Source: Lactiplantibacillus daowaiensis
Lineage (GTDB): Bacteria > Bacillota > Bacilli > Lactobacillales > Lactobacillaceae
DNA: 64,000 nucleotides
NCBI RefSeq assembly: GCF_005405085.1
Contig: NZ_BJDJ01000011.1
Coordinates: 36,346 to 100,345, forward strand
Direction of reading: 5' to 3'
A program made the translations under genes and the position numbers. Position 1 is the first letter of the stretch. Every line of letters starts with the position of its first letter. This document shows positions 33,105-41,191 of the stretch, one piece after another. The notes under the pieces are model-generated. The model saw nothing but the letters and a program-made list of their open reading frames with translations, ran no database searches and was not told where the DNA came from.

Positions 33105-35657
33105 ATGCAAAGGGAAGTTCGTCAACGGTGGTTAAGTCCACTGATTGCCGGTGGTTTGGCCTTACTCGTCATTAGTGCCGTCCTGTGGCAAAAGCAAATT
33201 ACACCATTTGGTAATCATAATTTTTTAATTAGTGATATGGGGACCCAATATTTATCGTTCTTCACGGCTTATCGGCATGCGATTTTAGCGCATAATTTTC
33301 AACTATTCTCATTTTCACAATCGTTAGGTGGCACGATGATTCCAACGATTGCCTACTACTTAATGAGTCCGTTTAATCTCATCATTTTGGCTTTTAATCC
33401 AGCTAACTTACCTACTGGGATTACCGTTATCTTAATGGTTAAAATTATGGCAATTGCCGTTACAATGACCATTTTCTTACAAGCACACTTTCATACCACC
33501 CGCTTAGATGCGGCAATCTTTGGGGTCGCTTTTAGTATGTGTGGCTTCGTAGCCATGAACTATTTTGATTTGATGTGGTTGGATGCCTTGATTTGGTTGC
33601 CACTAATTTTAAATGGCCTCGATCAACTCATGGCAACTGGTCACGGCGCACAATTTTTTGGCTGGTTGTGGTTAAGCATCGTCACTGATTTTTATTTAGG
33701 CTACATGACTTGTTTGTTTGTCATTTATTACTTTATTTATCAGTTGTTTGAAACTAAAATACCAGATCAACCCATTTGGACCAGCTTAGTTGCACGTCGT
33801 CGTCAAATTGGTCAAGTCGTTTTAACTGCGGTACTAAGTGGCCTCAGTACGCTGTTTTTACTTATTCCAACGGCGTTAGGCATGCTGGAAACGGCTAAAA
33901 CAACGAACAGCAGTAATAACTTCTTATTAGCTGCCCAATACAAATTCAATATTTTGAGCCAACTAGCAGCTGGTGCCAGTAATTATAGTTATCGGTTAAG
34001 TCACGCGCCAACTATTTTCAGTACCACCGTCGTTGTTTTACTCGTCGGGGCCTACTTTGTACAGCCACTTATTCAACGCGCCCAGAAATGGCACGCGGCT
34101 AGTCTCCTAGTCGCCCTGTTACTGAGTATGGGCATCCGATTACTAGACACCGTTTGGCACATGTTCCAACAACCGGAAGGCTTTCCCTTCCGTGATGCCT
34201 TTTTCTTCAGTTTTGTGATGATCATGATTGCGTTTGCGAGTTGGCAAGCCGATCCGCATCGCATCGCTAAAAAATGGCAATTCGGTTTACCAGCCGGATT
34301 GATTGCCCTATTACTGATTGGTTGGCGCGCTAATCGCACCTTAAAAACGGCTGTCACCGGGCATGTGCTAGGCTTAAGTCTAGCTTATGTCGTTATTGGT
34401 GCGTTGGTGCTGTTTGCCACTTGGCATGTGGTCCAACAACTATTGCTCACTGGTTTAGTTGCCAGTGAGTTAGCCGGCAATTTTATCTTGAGCATGCGCA
34501 CGACTCATTTTGGCAGTCAAAGTGCCTATCAGACTGCTTACCAAACGGAATATCAACAAATGCGTTCTGTTAATGATCCCGATGGTCAGCTCTACCGCGT
34601 CGACAATACCAATACCTTGATCAACCGTGCTTACCAAGAAAAATATAACAACTACAATGATCCGTTGCTATTTAACTTTCATGACATCAATTACTATAGT
34701 TCAACTTTAAATGAACAAACTCGGATGACGTTAAAGTCACTCGGATTATATAGTAAAAATGCCCGACGAATCAGTTCGCAAGGCTTGACGCCCGTCAGTG
34801 CCATGCTACTAGGAATTAAATATGATGTCGTGTTAAACGCGAAGGGTCAAGCCACCACGAAGCGTAATCCGACTTATTTAGGCATGGGCTTTGCGATTAA
34901 TCCTGGCTTAAACAATGTCAAGTTGACCCAAACCCATGCCCTATTCAATCAAGAAAACATCTTGCAAAGTTTGCGGCCTAGTCAAGCGGCTTACTATCGC
35001 AATGCCACGATTATAAGTGATCACGTCACCGCCGCTAGCGGTGCCAAGCTGTATCACTATTGGCATACGGTGCGATTAAAGGTCACGACGGCTGGTCCAC
35101 TGTACTACGATGATACGAGCGGTGTTACGAAATATTCGACCTTTGAAGTGAATGGTAAATTGGTTTCGCCAAGTGTCGATGCTAACCACCATCGCCTCCT
35201 ATTACATCTAGGCGATTATAGCAAGGGCACTGTCGTGACACTGAAATTTAAGACCAAGCATCAGCAACTACAACCCAAAGTTCGCTTGGCCAGCCTGAAT
35301 CTAGAACAGTTCAAACAAGTCTATCAAGTCTTACATGCCACCCGGTTCGTGCCTGAATACAGTGCCCGCGGGCTAACCACTAAAGTCACCGGTACGATGA
35401 CGAATACGAATGGCACTAAGTGGTTGTATGTGGCCCTACCTTATGACCAAGGATGGCATGCTAAGGTCAACGGTCAAACGGTGACGTTAAAGAAAACGCT
35501 TGGCGGCTTAACAGCTGTGCCAATCACGAGTGGCAAAAATACGATCAGGTTACAATATCATGCGCCAGGCTTAGTCCTAGGGAGTAGTATTAGTGTCATC
35601 AGTGCCTTAGGCTTTGCTGGATACAGTTGGCGCCGGCGAAAACGCGCTCGGGATTAA
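33105..35657 (+). CDS. YfhO family membrane glycosyltransferase
   Basis: 850 aa. YfhO signature near the N-terminus: SDMGTQYLSFFTAYRHAI (acidic residue in the first outer loop), then MSPFNLI, about 12-13 TM helices to residue 480, a large extracellular domain (about 485-825) with a YfhO-type beta-sandwich, and a final TM with a basic tail (RRRKRARD). In B. subtilis YfhO adds GlcNAc to lipoteichoic acid using lipid-linked sugar made by CsbB and flipped by GtcA. The GtrB and GtcA homologues of this window are the natural partners. GGGGTTG precedes the ATG. Ends at a strong terminator. Confidence 0.9.
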   Translation: MQREVRQRWLSPLIAGGLALLVISAVLWQKQITPFGNHNFLISDMGTQYLSFFTAYRHAILAHNFQLFSFSQSLGGTMIPTIAYYLMSPFNLIILAFNPANLPTGITVILMVKIMAIAVTMTIFLQAHFHTTRLDAAIFGVAFSMCGFVAMNYFDLMWLDALIWLPLILNGLDQLMATGHGAQFFGWLWLSIVTDFYLGYMTCLFVIYYFIYQLFETKIPDQPIWTSLVARRRQIGQVVLTAVLSGLSTLFLLIPTALGMLETAKTTNSSNNFLLAAQYKFNILSQLAAGASNYSYRLSHAPTIFSTTVVVLLVGAYFVQPLIQRAQKWHAASLLVALLLSMGIRLLDTVWHMFQQPEGFPFRDAFFFSFVMIMIAFASWQADPHRIAKKWQFGLPAGLIALLLIGWRANRTLKTAVTGHVLGLSLAYVVIGALVLFATWHVVQQLLLTGLVASELAGNFILSMRTTHFGSQSAYQTAYQTEYQQMRSVNDPDGQLYRVDNTNTLINRAYQEKYNNYNDPLLFNFHDINYYSSTLNEQTRMTLKSLGLYSKNARRISSQGLTPVSAMLLGIKYDVVLNAKGQATTKRNPTYLGMGFAINPGLNNVKLTQTHALFNQENILQSLRPSQAAYYRNATIISDHVTAASGAKLYHYWHTVRLKVTTAGPLYYDDTSGVTKYSTFEVNGKLVSPSVDANHHRLLLHLGDYSKGTVVTLKFKTKHQQLQPKVRLASLNLEQFKQVYQVLHATRFVPEYSARGLTTKVTGTMTNTNGTKWLYVALPYDQGWHAKVNGQTVTLKKTLGGLTAVPITSGKNTIRLQYHAPGLVLGSSISVISALGFAGYSWRRRKRARD

Positions 35658-35658
35658 C

Positions 35659-35694
35659 CTAAAAAAGCAGTGGCCATCGTCACTGCTTTTTTAG
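35659..35694 (+). terminator. Terminator of PAP2-YfhO operon
   Basis: 14-bp stem CTAAAAAAGCAGTG / CACTGCTTTTTTAG with an 8-nt loop. Confidence 0.9.
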
Positions 35695-35767
35695 ATAACA
35701 ATTTGTGTTAATTGATATAATTATCGTTATACTAAACTTAAACTGAATTTTGGGAAGTGTTTGGACC

Positions 35768-36460
35768 ATGGCAAAGATTTTACTAGTAGATGATGAAGCG
35801 AGTGTCGTTGACTTTTTACAACAAGAACTCGCCTTTGAAGATTATGATGTGATTACTGCTGAAGATGGGCAACAAGCCTATGACTTATATTTAGCTCAAA
35901 AAGATAGTCTTGATTTAATCATTTTAGATTGGATGTTGCCTAAAATGGATGGACTGGAAGTCTTGCGGCGGATTCGTAAACATGACACGATTCCGGTCAT
36001 TATGATGACAGCACGTGATTATGTTGGGGACAAAGTTGCCGGGTTAGATGGTGGCGCTGATGACTACATCACCAAGCCATTTGATACTGAGGAATTATTG
36101 GCCCGAATTCGGGTCATCTTGCGGCACCAATCCCAAGCTAATGATACGCAAGCGGTTTACCAATACGCTGATTTGGAACTAGATACTAAAGCGCGGCAAG
36201 TGCATCGTAATCAACGCTTGGTGCAATTGACCCAACGCGAATACGAATTATTACTGACTCTCATGCAACATGCTGAAAGCACCTTGTCACGTGATGAATT
36301 ACTAGACCAAGTCTGGGGTGTTGACTTTGAAGGCCAACCCAATATTGTCGATGTTTACGTTCGATACTTGCGGCATAAAATTGATACCGAAGCTAGCCAC
36401 AAATTGATTCATACGGTCCGCGGCGTTGGTTATTGTTTGCGAGATGATGCCAATGTTTAA
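35768..36460 (+). CDS. Response regulator, OmpR/PhoB family
   Basis: 230 aa. The receiver domain has the acidic pair VDDE, phospho-acceptor Asp in LIILDWMLP, the Thr in MMTARD and the Lys in ITKPF; the C-terminal winged helix ends RYLRHKID ... TVRGVGYCL. Start ATG 35768, with GGAAGTG 8 nt upstream. It overlaps the kinase gene by 8 bp (ATGTTTAA). Its place next to YfhO, and the shared element upstream of the envelope genes, make it the first candidate for their regulator, but direct evidence is lacking. Confidence 0.93.
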   Translation: MAKILLVDDEASVVDFLQQELAFEDYDVITAEDGQQAYDLYLAQKDSLDLIILDWMLPKMDGLEVLRRIRKHDTIPVIMMTARDYVGDKVAGLDGGADDYITKPFDTEELLARIRVILRHQSQANDTQAVYQYADLELDTKARQVHRNQRLVQLTQREYELLLTLMQHAESTLSRDELLDQVWGVDFEGQPNIVDVYVRYLRHKIDTEASHKLIHTVRGVGYCLRDDANV

Positions 36461-37820
36461 TTTTCGTGGTAAATCTAATGCCGCGCAAATCACCCGCTCA
36501 TTTACGTTAATGATGATTTTAATCGTCTTGATTACTGGTGCATCGATTTCATTAGTCGTCGGTTACCGCTTGACGCGTGATCGCATCGATGACGCGCGGA
36601 CACTCACGAAGAGTTTAGACCGCTCGATTATTGATGACGAACCCGATTGGAATCGTTGGACGATCAACAGCCCAATCAATACGAAAAATACATTCGTTAA
36701 AGTACACACGAAGATCCCTAAGCATGAAGAACAAACCTTCTACTCTAAAGGTACGTCAAAGTTCTTTAAAGCCAATGCCACCCAAATGCCAGTTTTCCGT
36801 TCGGTCTGGTATGTGAGTGGATACGGGTTCTTCTATCGTGCGGCGATGGATTCGGGCCATATCTATTACGAGACCTGGACGAGCTTTCATGATGTGCTGC
36901 ATATTTTCCGCTTGATTTTGGAAATTCTGATTTTTGTCCTCATCTTTTGTGGAGTCCTTGGTTACTTCATGATTGCTTGGTTAGCACGGCGCTTAAACAA
37001 GCCGTTGGCTAACTTAACCAGTGCCGCTAACGAAATCAACCATAGTGACAACATCTCCTATCATGAAGCCCTACCGGTGCCAGATAGTCCCGATGAAGTC
37101 CATGACTTAGGGTCTGAAATCAATCAACTCTTGAAATCTTTAAACGACCAAGTCTTGCGCGACCATCAATTCGTGTCCGATGCGTCTCATGAACTGCGAA
37201 CGCCATTAACTGCGATCCGGGGTCATATTAGCTTGATTAAACGTCGCGGTGAGCAGCATCCGGAAATCATTCCGAAATCACTGAAGTTTATTGATGATGA
37301 ATCAGCGCGGATGCAGACACTGGTGGAAAGTTTATTGCGATTGTCACGGATGGATCATGTTGAAATCGATCGCCAATTGTTGGACATCAATCAGACGGTT
37401 CGTGAAACCGTTGATAACTATCAACCAAATATTGCGCAACCGGTCCAATTAGACTTAAGTCCGGACGTTTTGATGGCGATGGTCAATCCAGATAGTTTGC
37501 AACAGATCTTGATTGCCCTACTCAATAATGCCAGCAAGTACTCACCTGCCGATCAACCCATCATCATGACAACTAAAGTCATTGATGGGCAGCCGACCTT
37601 GGCGATTGCCGACAATGGGTCTGGCATTAGTGATGACGATAAACAACGGATCTTTGAGCGCTTTTATCGGGTCGATCAAGCTCGTTCTCAGAAGATTCCT
37701 GGTACGGGGCTAGGATTAGCCATTGTTAGTCGTTTGGCTGACTTGAATCATGCGCAAATTGCGGTCAGCGACCACCAACCACAAGGCACCATCTTTACGT
37801 TGACTTTAGCGAAACAGTAA
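36453..37820 (+). CDS. Sensor histidine kinase (ArlS/CroS-like)
   Basis: 455 aa. TM1 (about 18-42), an extracellular sensor domain (43-152), TM2 (about 155-180), HAMP (180-240), HisKA with DASHELRTPLTAIRGH (phospho-His) and the HATPase domain with NNASKYS (N box), DNGSGI (G1) and GTGLGLAI (G2). The start at 36453 is chosen because it overlaps the regulator stop by 8 bp, the same coupling as in other operons here; ATG 36444 is possible. It senses an unknown extracellular or membrane signal. Confidence 0.92.
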   Translation: MFNFRGKSNAAQITRSFTLMMILIVLITGASISLVVGYRLTRDRIDDARTLTKSLDRSIIDDEPDWNRWTINSPINTKNTFVKVHTKIPKHEEQTFYSKGTSKFFKANATQMPVFRSVWYVSGYGFFYRAAMDSGHIYYETWTSFHDVLHIFRLILEILIFVLIFCGVLGYFMIAWLARRLNKPLANLTSAANEINHSDNISYHEALPVPDSPDEVHDLGSEINQLLKSLNDQVLRDHQFVSDASHELRTPLTAIRGHISLIKRRGEQHPEIIPKSLKFIDDESARMQTLVESLLRLSRMDHVEIDRQLLDINQTVRETVDNYQPNIAQPVQLDLSPDVLMAMVNPDSLQQILIALLNNASKYSPADQPIIMTTKVIDGQPTLAIADNGSGISDDDKQRIFERFYRVDQARSQKIPGTGLGLAIVSRLADLNHAQIAVSDHQPQGTIFTLTLAKQ

Positions 37821-37823
37821 CAA

Positions 37824-37883
37824 CAATTAAAAGTGCCAACCTGATTTTGTAAATGTAAAAATCAGGTTGGCACTTTTTAATTG
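37824..37883. terminator. Bidirectional terminator after the two-component system
   Basis: Perfect stem over 24 bp (CAATTAAAAGTGCCAACC ... complement) with a loop near GTAAATGT. Confidence 0.92.
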
Positions 37884-37910
37884 TAATTTAACCAACATAA
37901 ATCATTAGGC

Positions 37911-38372
37911 TTAAGCCTTCACCCGAAAGTTTTCTAACAAGTCGCCTTGGCTCACTAACCCCGTTTTTTCGATTTCAAAGTCATTTGGCCGCTGATTAGT
38001 CACCATACAGATCACCAAGGCTGATTGATTGGCCTCATGAAGTGCATTCAAGTCCATATTGGCTAACAAGGTATCGGGTGTTACTTGGTCGCCGACCGCC
38101 ACTTGCCAATTAAAAGCCGTTGCGCTAGCACCAGTTGTTGATTGACCTAATTGAACGGTGACGTCACACTGATGCGCGGCCATAATCGTCACTGATTGCG
38201 GCGTTAACTGCGTAATTTCACCGGCAATTGGGGCTTGAATCTCACCTACCATCGGTTCTAAGGCAAAGCCTACGGTCACATTGTCTACTGGCACTTTCCG
38301 AATATCGACGTACATCCCACCGACTGGGGCAACTAATTGTAATTGATGTTTCCGTTGGAATAATTTCATCAT
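37911..38372 (-). CDS. Orphan EIIA-Glc-like protein lacking the active histidine
   Basis: 153 aa, EIIA-Glc (PTS_EIIA_1) fold: APVGGMYVDIRKVPD-like start, FALEPMVGEIQAPIAGEITQ and a C-terminal hydrophobic strand. Where the family reads VLIHxGLDTV, with the phosphorylated His, this protein reads VTVQLGQSTT: His is Gln, so it cannot accept phosphate in the normal way. No EIIBC is adjacent. A regulatory or ligand-binding role is more likely. ATG 38372 has GGAGG 8 nt upstream. The promoter has the 19-bp-spaced element shared with the PTS operon at 48675. Confidence 0.75.
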   Translation of the reverse strand: MMKLFQRKHQLQLVAPVGGMYVDIRKVPVDNVTVGFALEPMVGEIQAPIAGEITQLTPQSVTIMAAHQCDVTVQLGQSTTGASATAFNWQVAVGDQVTPDTLLANMDLNALHEANQSALVICMVTNQRPNDFEIEKTGLVSQGDLLENFRVKA

Positions 38373-38448
38373 GATCAAGACCTCCATATAAGTTTTAAGG
38401 ACTGGTGGCCACCAGTTAGTCATACACGTTACTTTCTAACACACCCAT

Positions 38449-38479
38449 ACTGTAAAGTATCGAACGGGTTTTAAGTCAA
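38449..38479 (-). promoter_or_regulatory. 19-bp-spacer (MerR-type) promoter of the orphan EIIA gene
   Basis: Minus strand: -35 TTGACT (38474-38479), spacer of 19 bp containing AAAACCCGTTCGA, -10 TACAGT (38449-38454). Divergent partner of the HAD promoter at 38506. It matches the consensus of the other three copies with two core changes. Confidence 0.6.
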
Positions 38480-38505
38480 GCGGTTTCAAAAACTTTTTTT
38501 AGCCC

Positions 38506-38536
38506 TTGACCTGAAACGCGTTCAAGATGATATTGT
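38506..38536 (+). promoter_or_regulatory. 19-bp-spacer (MerR-type) promoter of the HAD gene
   Basis: -35 TTGACC (38506-38511), 19-bp spacer with TGAAACGCGTTCAAG, -10 TATTGT (38531-38536). It shares the ACGCGTTC core with the promoters at 48451-48481, 48520-48550 and 38449-38479. Confidence 0.65.
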
Positions 38537-38565
38537 ATAGATAACGAACTTAATTGGAGGGAATC

Positions 38566-39354
38566 ATGATGTATCAAGCAATCGTGGCGTTCGATTTGGA
38601 CGCAACCTTATTAAACCAGGCAAAGCAAATTCCAACTGAAAACTTGCAAGCGCTCGTAAGTTTGCGTGCGAATCAAATATTACCAGTCATTGCCACTGGC
38701 CGGGACCGGTTTGAGATTCAAGATATTATTCAAGCGGGACAATTTGACGCCATTGTTAGTGCAAATGGCGCGGATGTCTATTTCCAAGATCAACAGTTAT
38801 TTGAAGATACGTTAGCGCCCACGGTATTAAATCACTTGGCGACTTGGTCTGAGCAGCAACAAGTCAGTTTAGCCGTTTCTAATCACGATGGTATGGCGAT
38901 CAGTCAAATCGATGACTTAGTGCGACTAAATTACCGCCGCATCCATCGTGAACTACCGCAAGTTGATGCCAGTTATTATCAAAATCGCGATATCAGTAAG
39001 GCCTTAACGTTTATCGCTGACACCCCCGCTGGTCGCCAACAAGAAGCCCAGTTACGCGAAACCTTTTCAGACTTGACGTTTTATCGTAACTCAGATGTTT
39101 GTATCGATGTCGTCGCAACTGGGACGACCAAAGCTAGTGGGATTGCGACTTTACAAGCCAAAGCTGGGTTTGAGACATTACCGGTCTATACGTTTGGTGA
39201 TGGCTATAACGATATTTCGATGCTAAAAGCCGCTAACGTCGGGATTGCGATGGGCAATGCACCGGTTGCGGTCCAACAACAAGCAGATTATGTCACCCGC
39301 CGCTATGATGACAATGGCATCGTGGATGCGTGTCAGCATTTTAATTTAATCTAA
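38566..39354 (+). CDS. Cof-type HAD phosphatase
   Basis: 262 aa, HAD superfamily subclass IIB. Motif I FDLDATLL (D-x-D, with Ala for the usual Gly), motif II VIATGR, motif III Lys in TKASGIATL and motif IV FGDGYNDISML. These enzymes dephosphorylate sugar phosphates, FMN or PLP; the shared promoter with a PTS operon favours a sugar phosphate. GGAGGG precedes tandem ATGs (38566, 38569); either may be used. Confidence 0.92.
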   Translation: MMYQAIVAFDLDATLLNQAKQIPTENLQALVSLRANQILPVIATGRDRFEIQDIIQAGQFDAIVSANGADVYFQDQQLFEDTLAPTVLNHLATWSEQQQVSLAVSNHDGMAISQIDDLVRLNYRRIHRELPQVDASYYQNRDISKALTFIADTPAGRQQEAQLRETFSDLTFYRNSDVCIDVVATGTTKASGIATLQAKAGFETLPVYTFGDGYNDISMLKAANVGIAMGNAPVAVQQQADYVTRRYDDNGIVDACQHFNLI

Positions 39355-39430
39355 GCTTAATTTTTGCTTTACTAATATTGACTGAGTCGCTAAATTAAGA
39401 TTAGGTCATTTAACCTAAGGAGTTGAAAAC

Positions 39431-39685
39431 ATGAGTGCTAAACAGAGCTTTGATATGGAAAGCTTTTACGCAAGTGGTGATGAATTGGGCGCTGCCGTCG
39501 ATCAAATTCGTCTCGACAGTAGTAACGGCTTAACGGTTCGCTATGCCACCCGTAATGAAGGTGAAATCAAGTTTATCTTTACTAACATGCGCACCGGTAC
39601 CGTGATTGAAATGGTTTATGAGCAAGTTAAAGACGGTTGGGAATTTAATCCCACTGAATCGACACCAGTAAATCCAGGATTATGA
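39431..39685 (+). CDS. Hypothetical 84-aa protein
   Basis: Small acidic soluble protein (MSAKQSFDMESFYASGDELG ...) rich in beta strands by pattern. AAGGAG lies 8 nt upstream of the ATG, so it is probably expressed. No domain recognised; the 76-bp gap from the HAD gene has no terminator, so read-through from the HAD promoter is possible. Confidence 0.7.
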   Translation: MSAKQSFDMESFYASGDELGAAVDQIRLDSSNGLTVRYATRNEGEIKFIFTNMRTGTVIEMVYEQVKDGWEFNPTESTPVNPGL

Positions 39686-39686
39686 T

Positions 39687-39732
39687 AAAAAGCAGATTCT
39701 GCAACCATTTTGGTTACAAAATCTGCTTTTTT
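39687..39732. terminator. Bidirectional terminator
   Basis: Stem AAAAAGCAGATT / AATCTGCTTTTTT plus inner AACC / GGTT pairs, between convergent genes. Confidence 0.88.
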
Positions 39733-40237
39733 ATTGGTTCCAAGGAAATTCCAAACTAATGTTTTGATTGAACGCTTCTTGGCGCTTTAACCGTTCCATG
39801 CGCGCTTCTTGACGTGCGGCATAGCCTTGACAAACAAAGTCGTACTCTGGCTTGTCGGGCACAATTTGCGGCAAGACGATATCATGTTCAGTGACTACAA
39901 ATGATGAGAAACAAGTTAACCCTAAAAAGCGTTCGCCAGTATTGAGATGTTCACCAATGATTTTGGTGAATACTTCAATGGAGCGATGCCCGACACCCGA
40001 AACGTAGGATTCCGTACACATGGAATCTTGCAGGCGAAACGGTAAAATAAAGTTCACTTGATCCACCGAAGCGGTCACCGTTTCGATGCGCGCCACTCGT
40101 GCCGCTGGAATCGAAGAGTTATCATCAATGGTTGCTAAGATTTTGCCGCCAAAAACGGTGTTATGCTCATTCAAATCAGATGAAAAAATCCGATGGTTAC
40201 TGACGGACAAGGTCTGTGATACAGTAATTGATTCCAT
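39731..40237 (-). CDS. Acyl-CoA thioesterase (hotdog fold, YciA/BFIT-like)
   Basis: 168 aa. The hotdog signature NEHNTVFGGKILATIDD (N-x-x-G-x-x-xGG-x-x-hydrophobic-D) and the later strand FTKIIGEHLNTGERFLGLT match acyl-CoA thioesterases that hydrolyse medium/long acyl-CoA. GAGGTGG precedes the ATG. Single gene; the divergent gap to mazE is 166 bp. Confidence 0.88.
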   Translation of the reverse strand: MESITVSQTLSVSNHRIFSSDLNEHNTVFGGKILATIDDNSSIPAARVARIETVTASVDQVNFILPFRLQDSMCTESYVSGVGHRSIEVFTKIIGEHLNTGERFLGLTCFSSFVVTEHDIVLPQIVPDKPEYDFVCQGYAARQEARMERLKRQEAFNQNISLEFPWNQ

Positions 40238-40403
40238 AATCCACCTCGTAATCTGTTTATTTATTATCTATTATACTAGAAAACCTAAGGTGTTGCCGGT
40301 TAGTTCAACCTTTTTCAACTTGAACTTGTTTGCTACAACCAACTTGAGGGCATCCTTGATAACCGAAATTCGTCATTATAACAAAAATAAGGAAGTGAGC
40401 ATC

Positions 40404-40622
40404 ATGGAAACAACAATTCGTAAAATTGGTAATTCATTTGGCGCAATTATTCCACGTGAACTCGAACCAGCCGCCGGTGATAAATACAAAATCGTCAAAG
40501 TTGGAGACACGTTTGTTATGACACCAATCAAAAATGATTTATTTGCTAATGAATCTGAATGGCAAGGATTTCGTGATAGCATCACTGATGAAGACAAGCA
40601 ATGGGACGAGGTGGACGACTAA
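40404..40622 (+). CDS. mazE: MazE/AbrB-type antitoxin
   Basis: 72 aa. The N-terminal swapped-hairpin domain reads TIRKIGNSFGAIIPRELEPA (MazE/AbrB pattern), and the acidic C-terminus (EDKQWDEVDD) is the toxin-binding tail. GGAAGTG precedes ATG 40404; the longer open frame to 40086 runs over the thioesterase start and is not coding. TAATG coupling with mazF. MazE binds and neutralises the toxin and usually autorepresses the operon. Confidence 0.9.
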   Translation: METTIRKIGNSFGAIIPRELEPAAGDKYKIVKVGDTFVMTPIKNDLFANESEWQGFRDSITDEDKQWDEVDD

Positions 40623-40948
40623 TGTATCGTCCATCTCAAGGTGATATCGTCTACATTAATTTTGACCCTTTAGTAGGTCATGAAATAAAAAAACGGCGTC
40701 CAGGATTAGCCGTTAACGAAACCGTTTTCAATAAACTCACAGGTTTTTGCTTAATTTGTCCTATTACAAGTACAAAACGAACATTTGGCACTTATGTCCC
40801 GCTTGATCAACCTGGAAAGATTAAAGGTGAAGTTGTAACACATCAGCTTAGATCCATGGATTTTGAGAAGCGAAAATTAGAATTCGTTGAATTATGTGAT
40901 CCTGTAACTTGGGCCAGAGGTCTTTCAACTATTGATCAATTCATTTAA
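40622..40948 (+). CDS. mazF: MazF/PemK family endoribonuclease toxin
   Basis: 108 aa. GDIVYINFDPLVGHEIKKRR-PGLAV is the MazF/PemK signature with the catalytic Arg; the conserved CPITST follows and T-H-Q-L-R-S-M-D near the end. MazF cleaves mRNA at short sites when MazE is degraded. Start ATG 40622 overlaps the mazE stop by 1 nt (TAATG), GAGGTGG upstream. Full length, so the pair is probably functional. Confidence 0.92.
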   Translation: MYRPSQGDIVYINFDPLVGHEIKKRRPGLAVNETVFNKLTGFCLICPITSTKRTFGTYVPLDQPGKIKGEVVTHQLRSMDFEKRKLEFVELCDPVTWARGLSTIDQFI

Positions 40949-40967
40949 GGGTAAATTCACCAACAAA

Positions 40968-41049
40968 AGAGGCCATGACATAATTAGTCCTGACAAAAAT
41001 AAATGAGACAAGAAACTAAATTTTAATTTCTTGTCCCATTTATTTTTTT
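40968..41049 (+). repeat. Terminator-associated repeat, copy 1
   Basis: GAGGCCATGACATAA (about 40970-40984) precedes a long imperfect hairpin (40995-41049, AATGAGACAAGAAA ... TTTCTTGTCCCATT, then T7). A second unit, GAGGCTGTGACATAA plus a perfect hairpin, lies at 63924-63995. The hairpin presumably terminates mazEF. Confidence 0.55.
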
Positions 41050-41163
41050 GTTCTTAAAACACCAAGGCGCCTTTATCTACGCTTGCTTTATGTACGATCA
41101 GCGCCAAAACGGCAATCCTGACGCTGATCAAGGTGAGTTTTAAAATGTGGAAACCATTATTAG

Positions 41164-41179
41164 CAGGTCAATTGACCTG
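41164..41179. repeat. 16-bp perfect palindrome after glpO
   Basis: CAGGTCAATTGACCTG, 13 bp beyond the glpO stop. There is no T run, so it is a weak terminator candidate. Confidence 0.35.
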
Positions 41180-41191
41180 GGCTAGTTGCCC

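Noticed and set aside
41050..41160. Possible membrane-protein remnant between mazF terminator and glpO
   Set aside because: A 28-codon minus-strand frame with hydrophobic character exists, but nothing family-like is recognisable.
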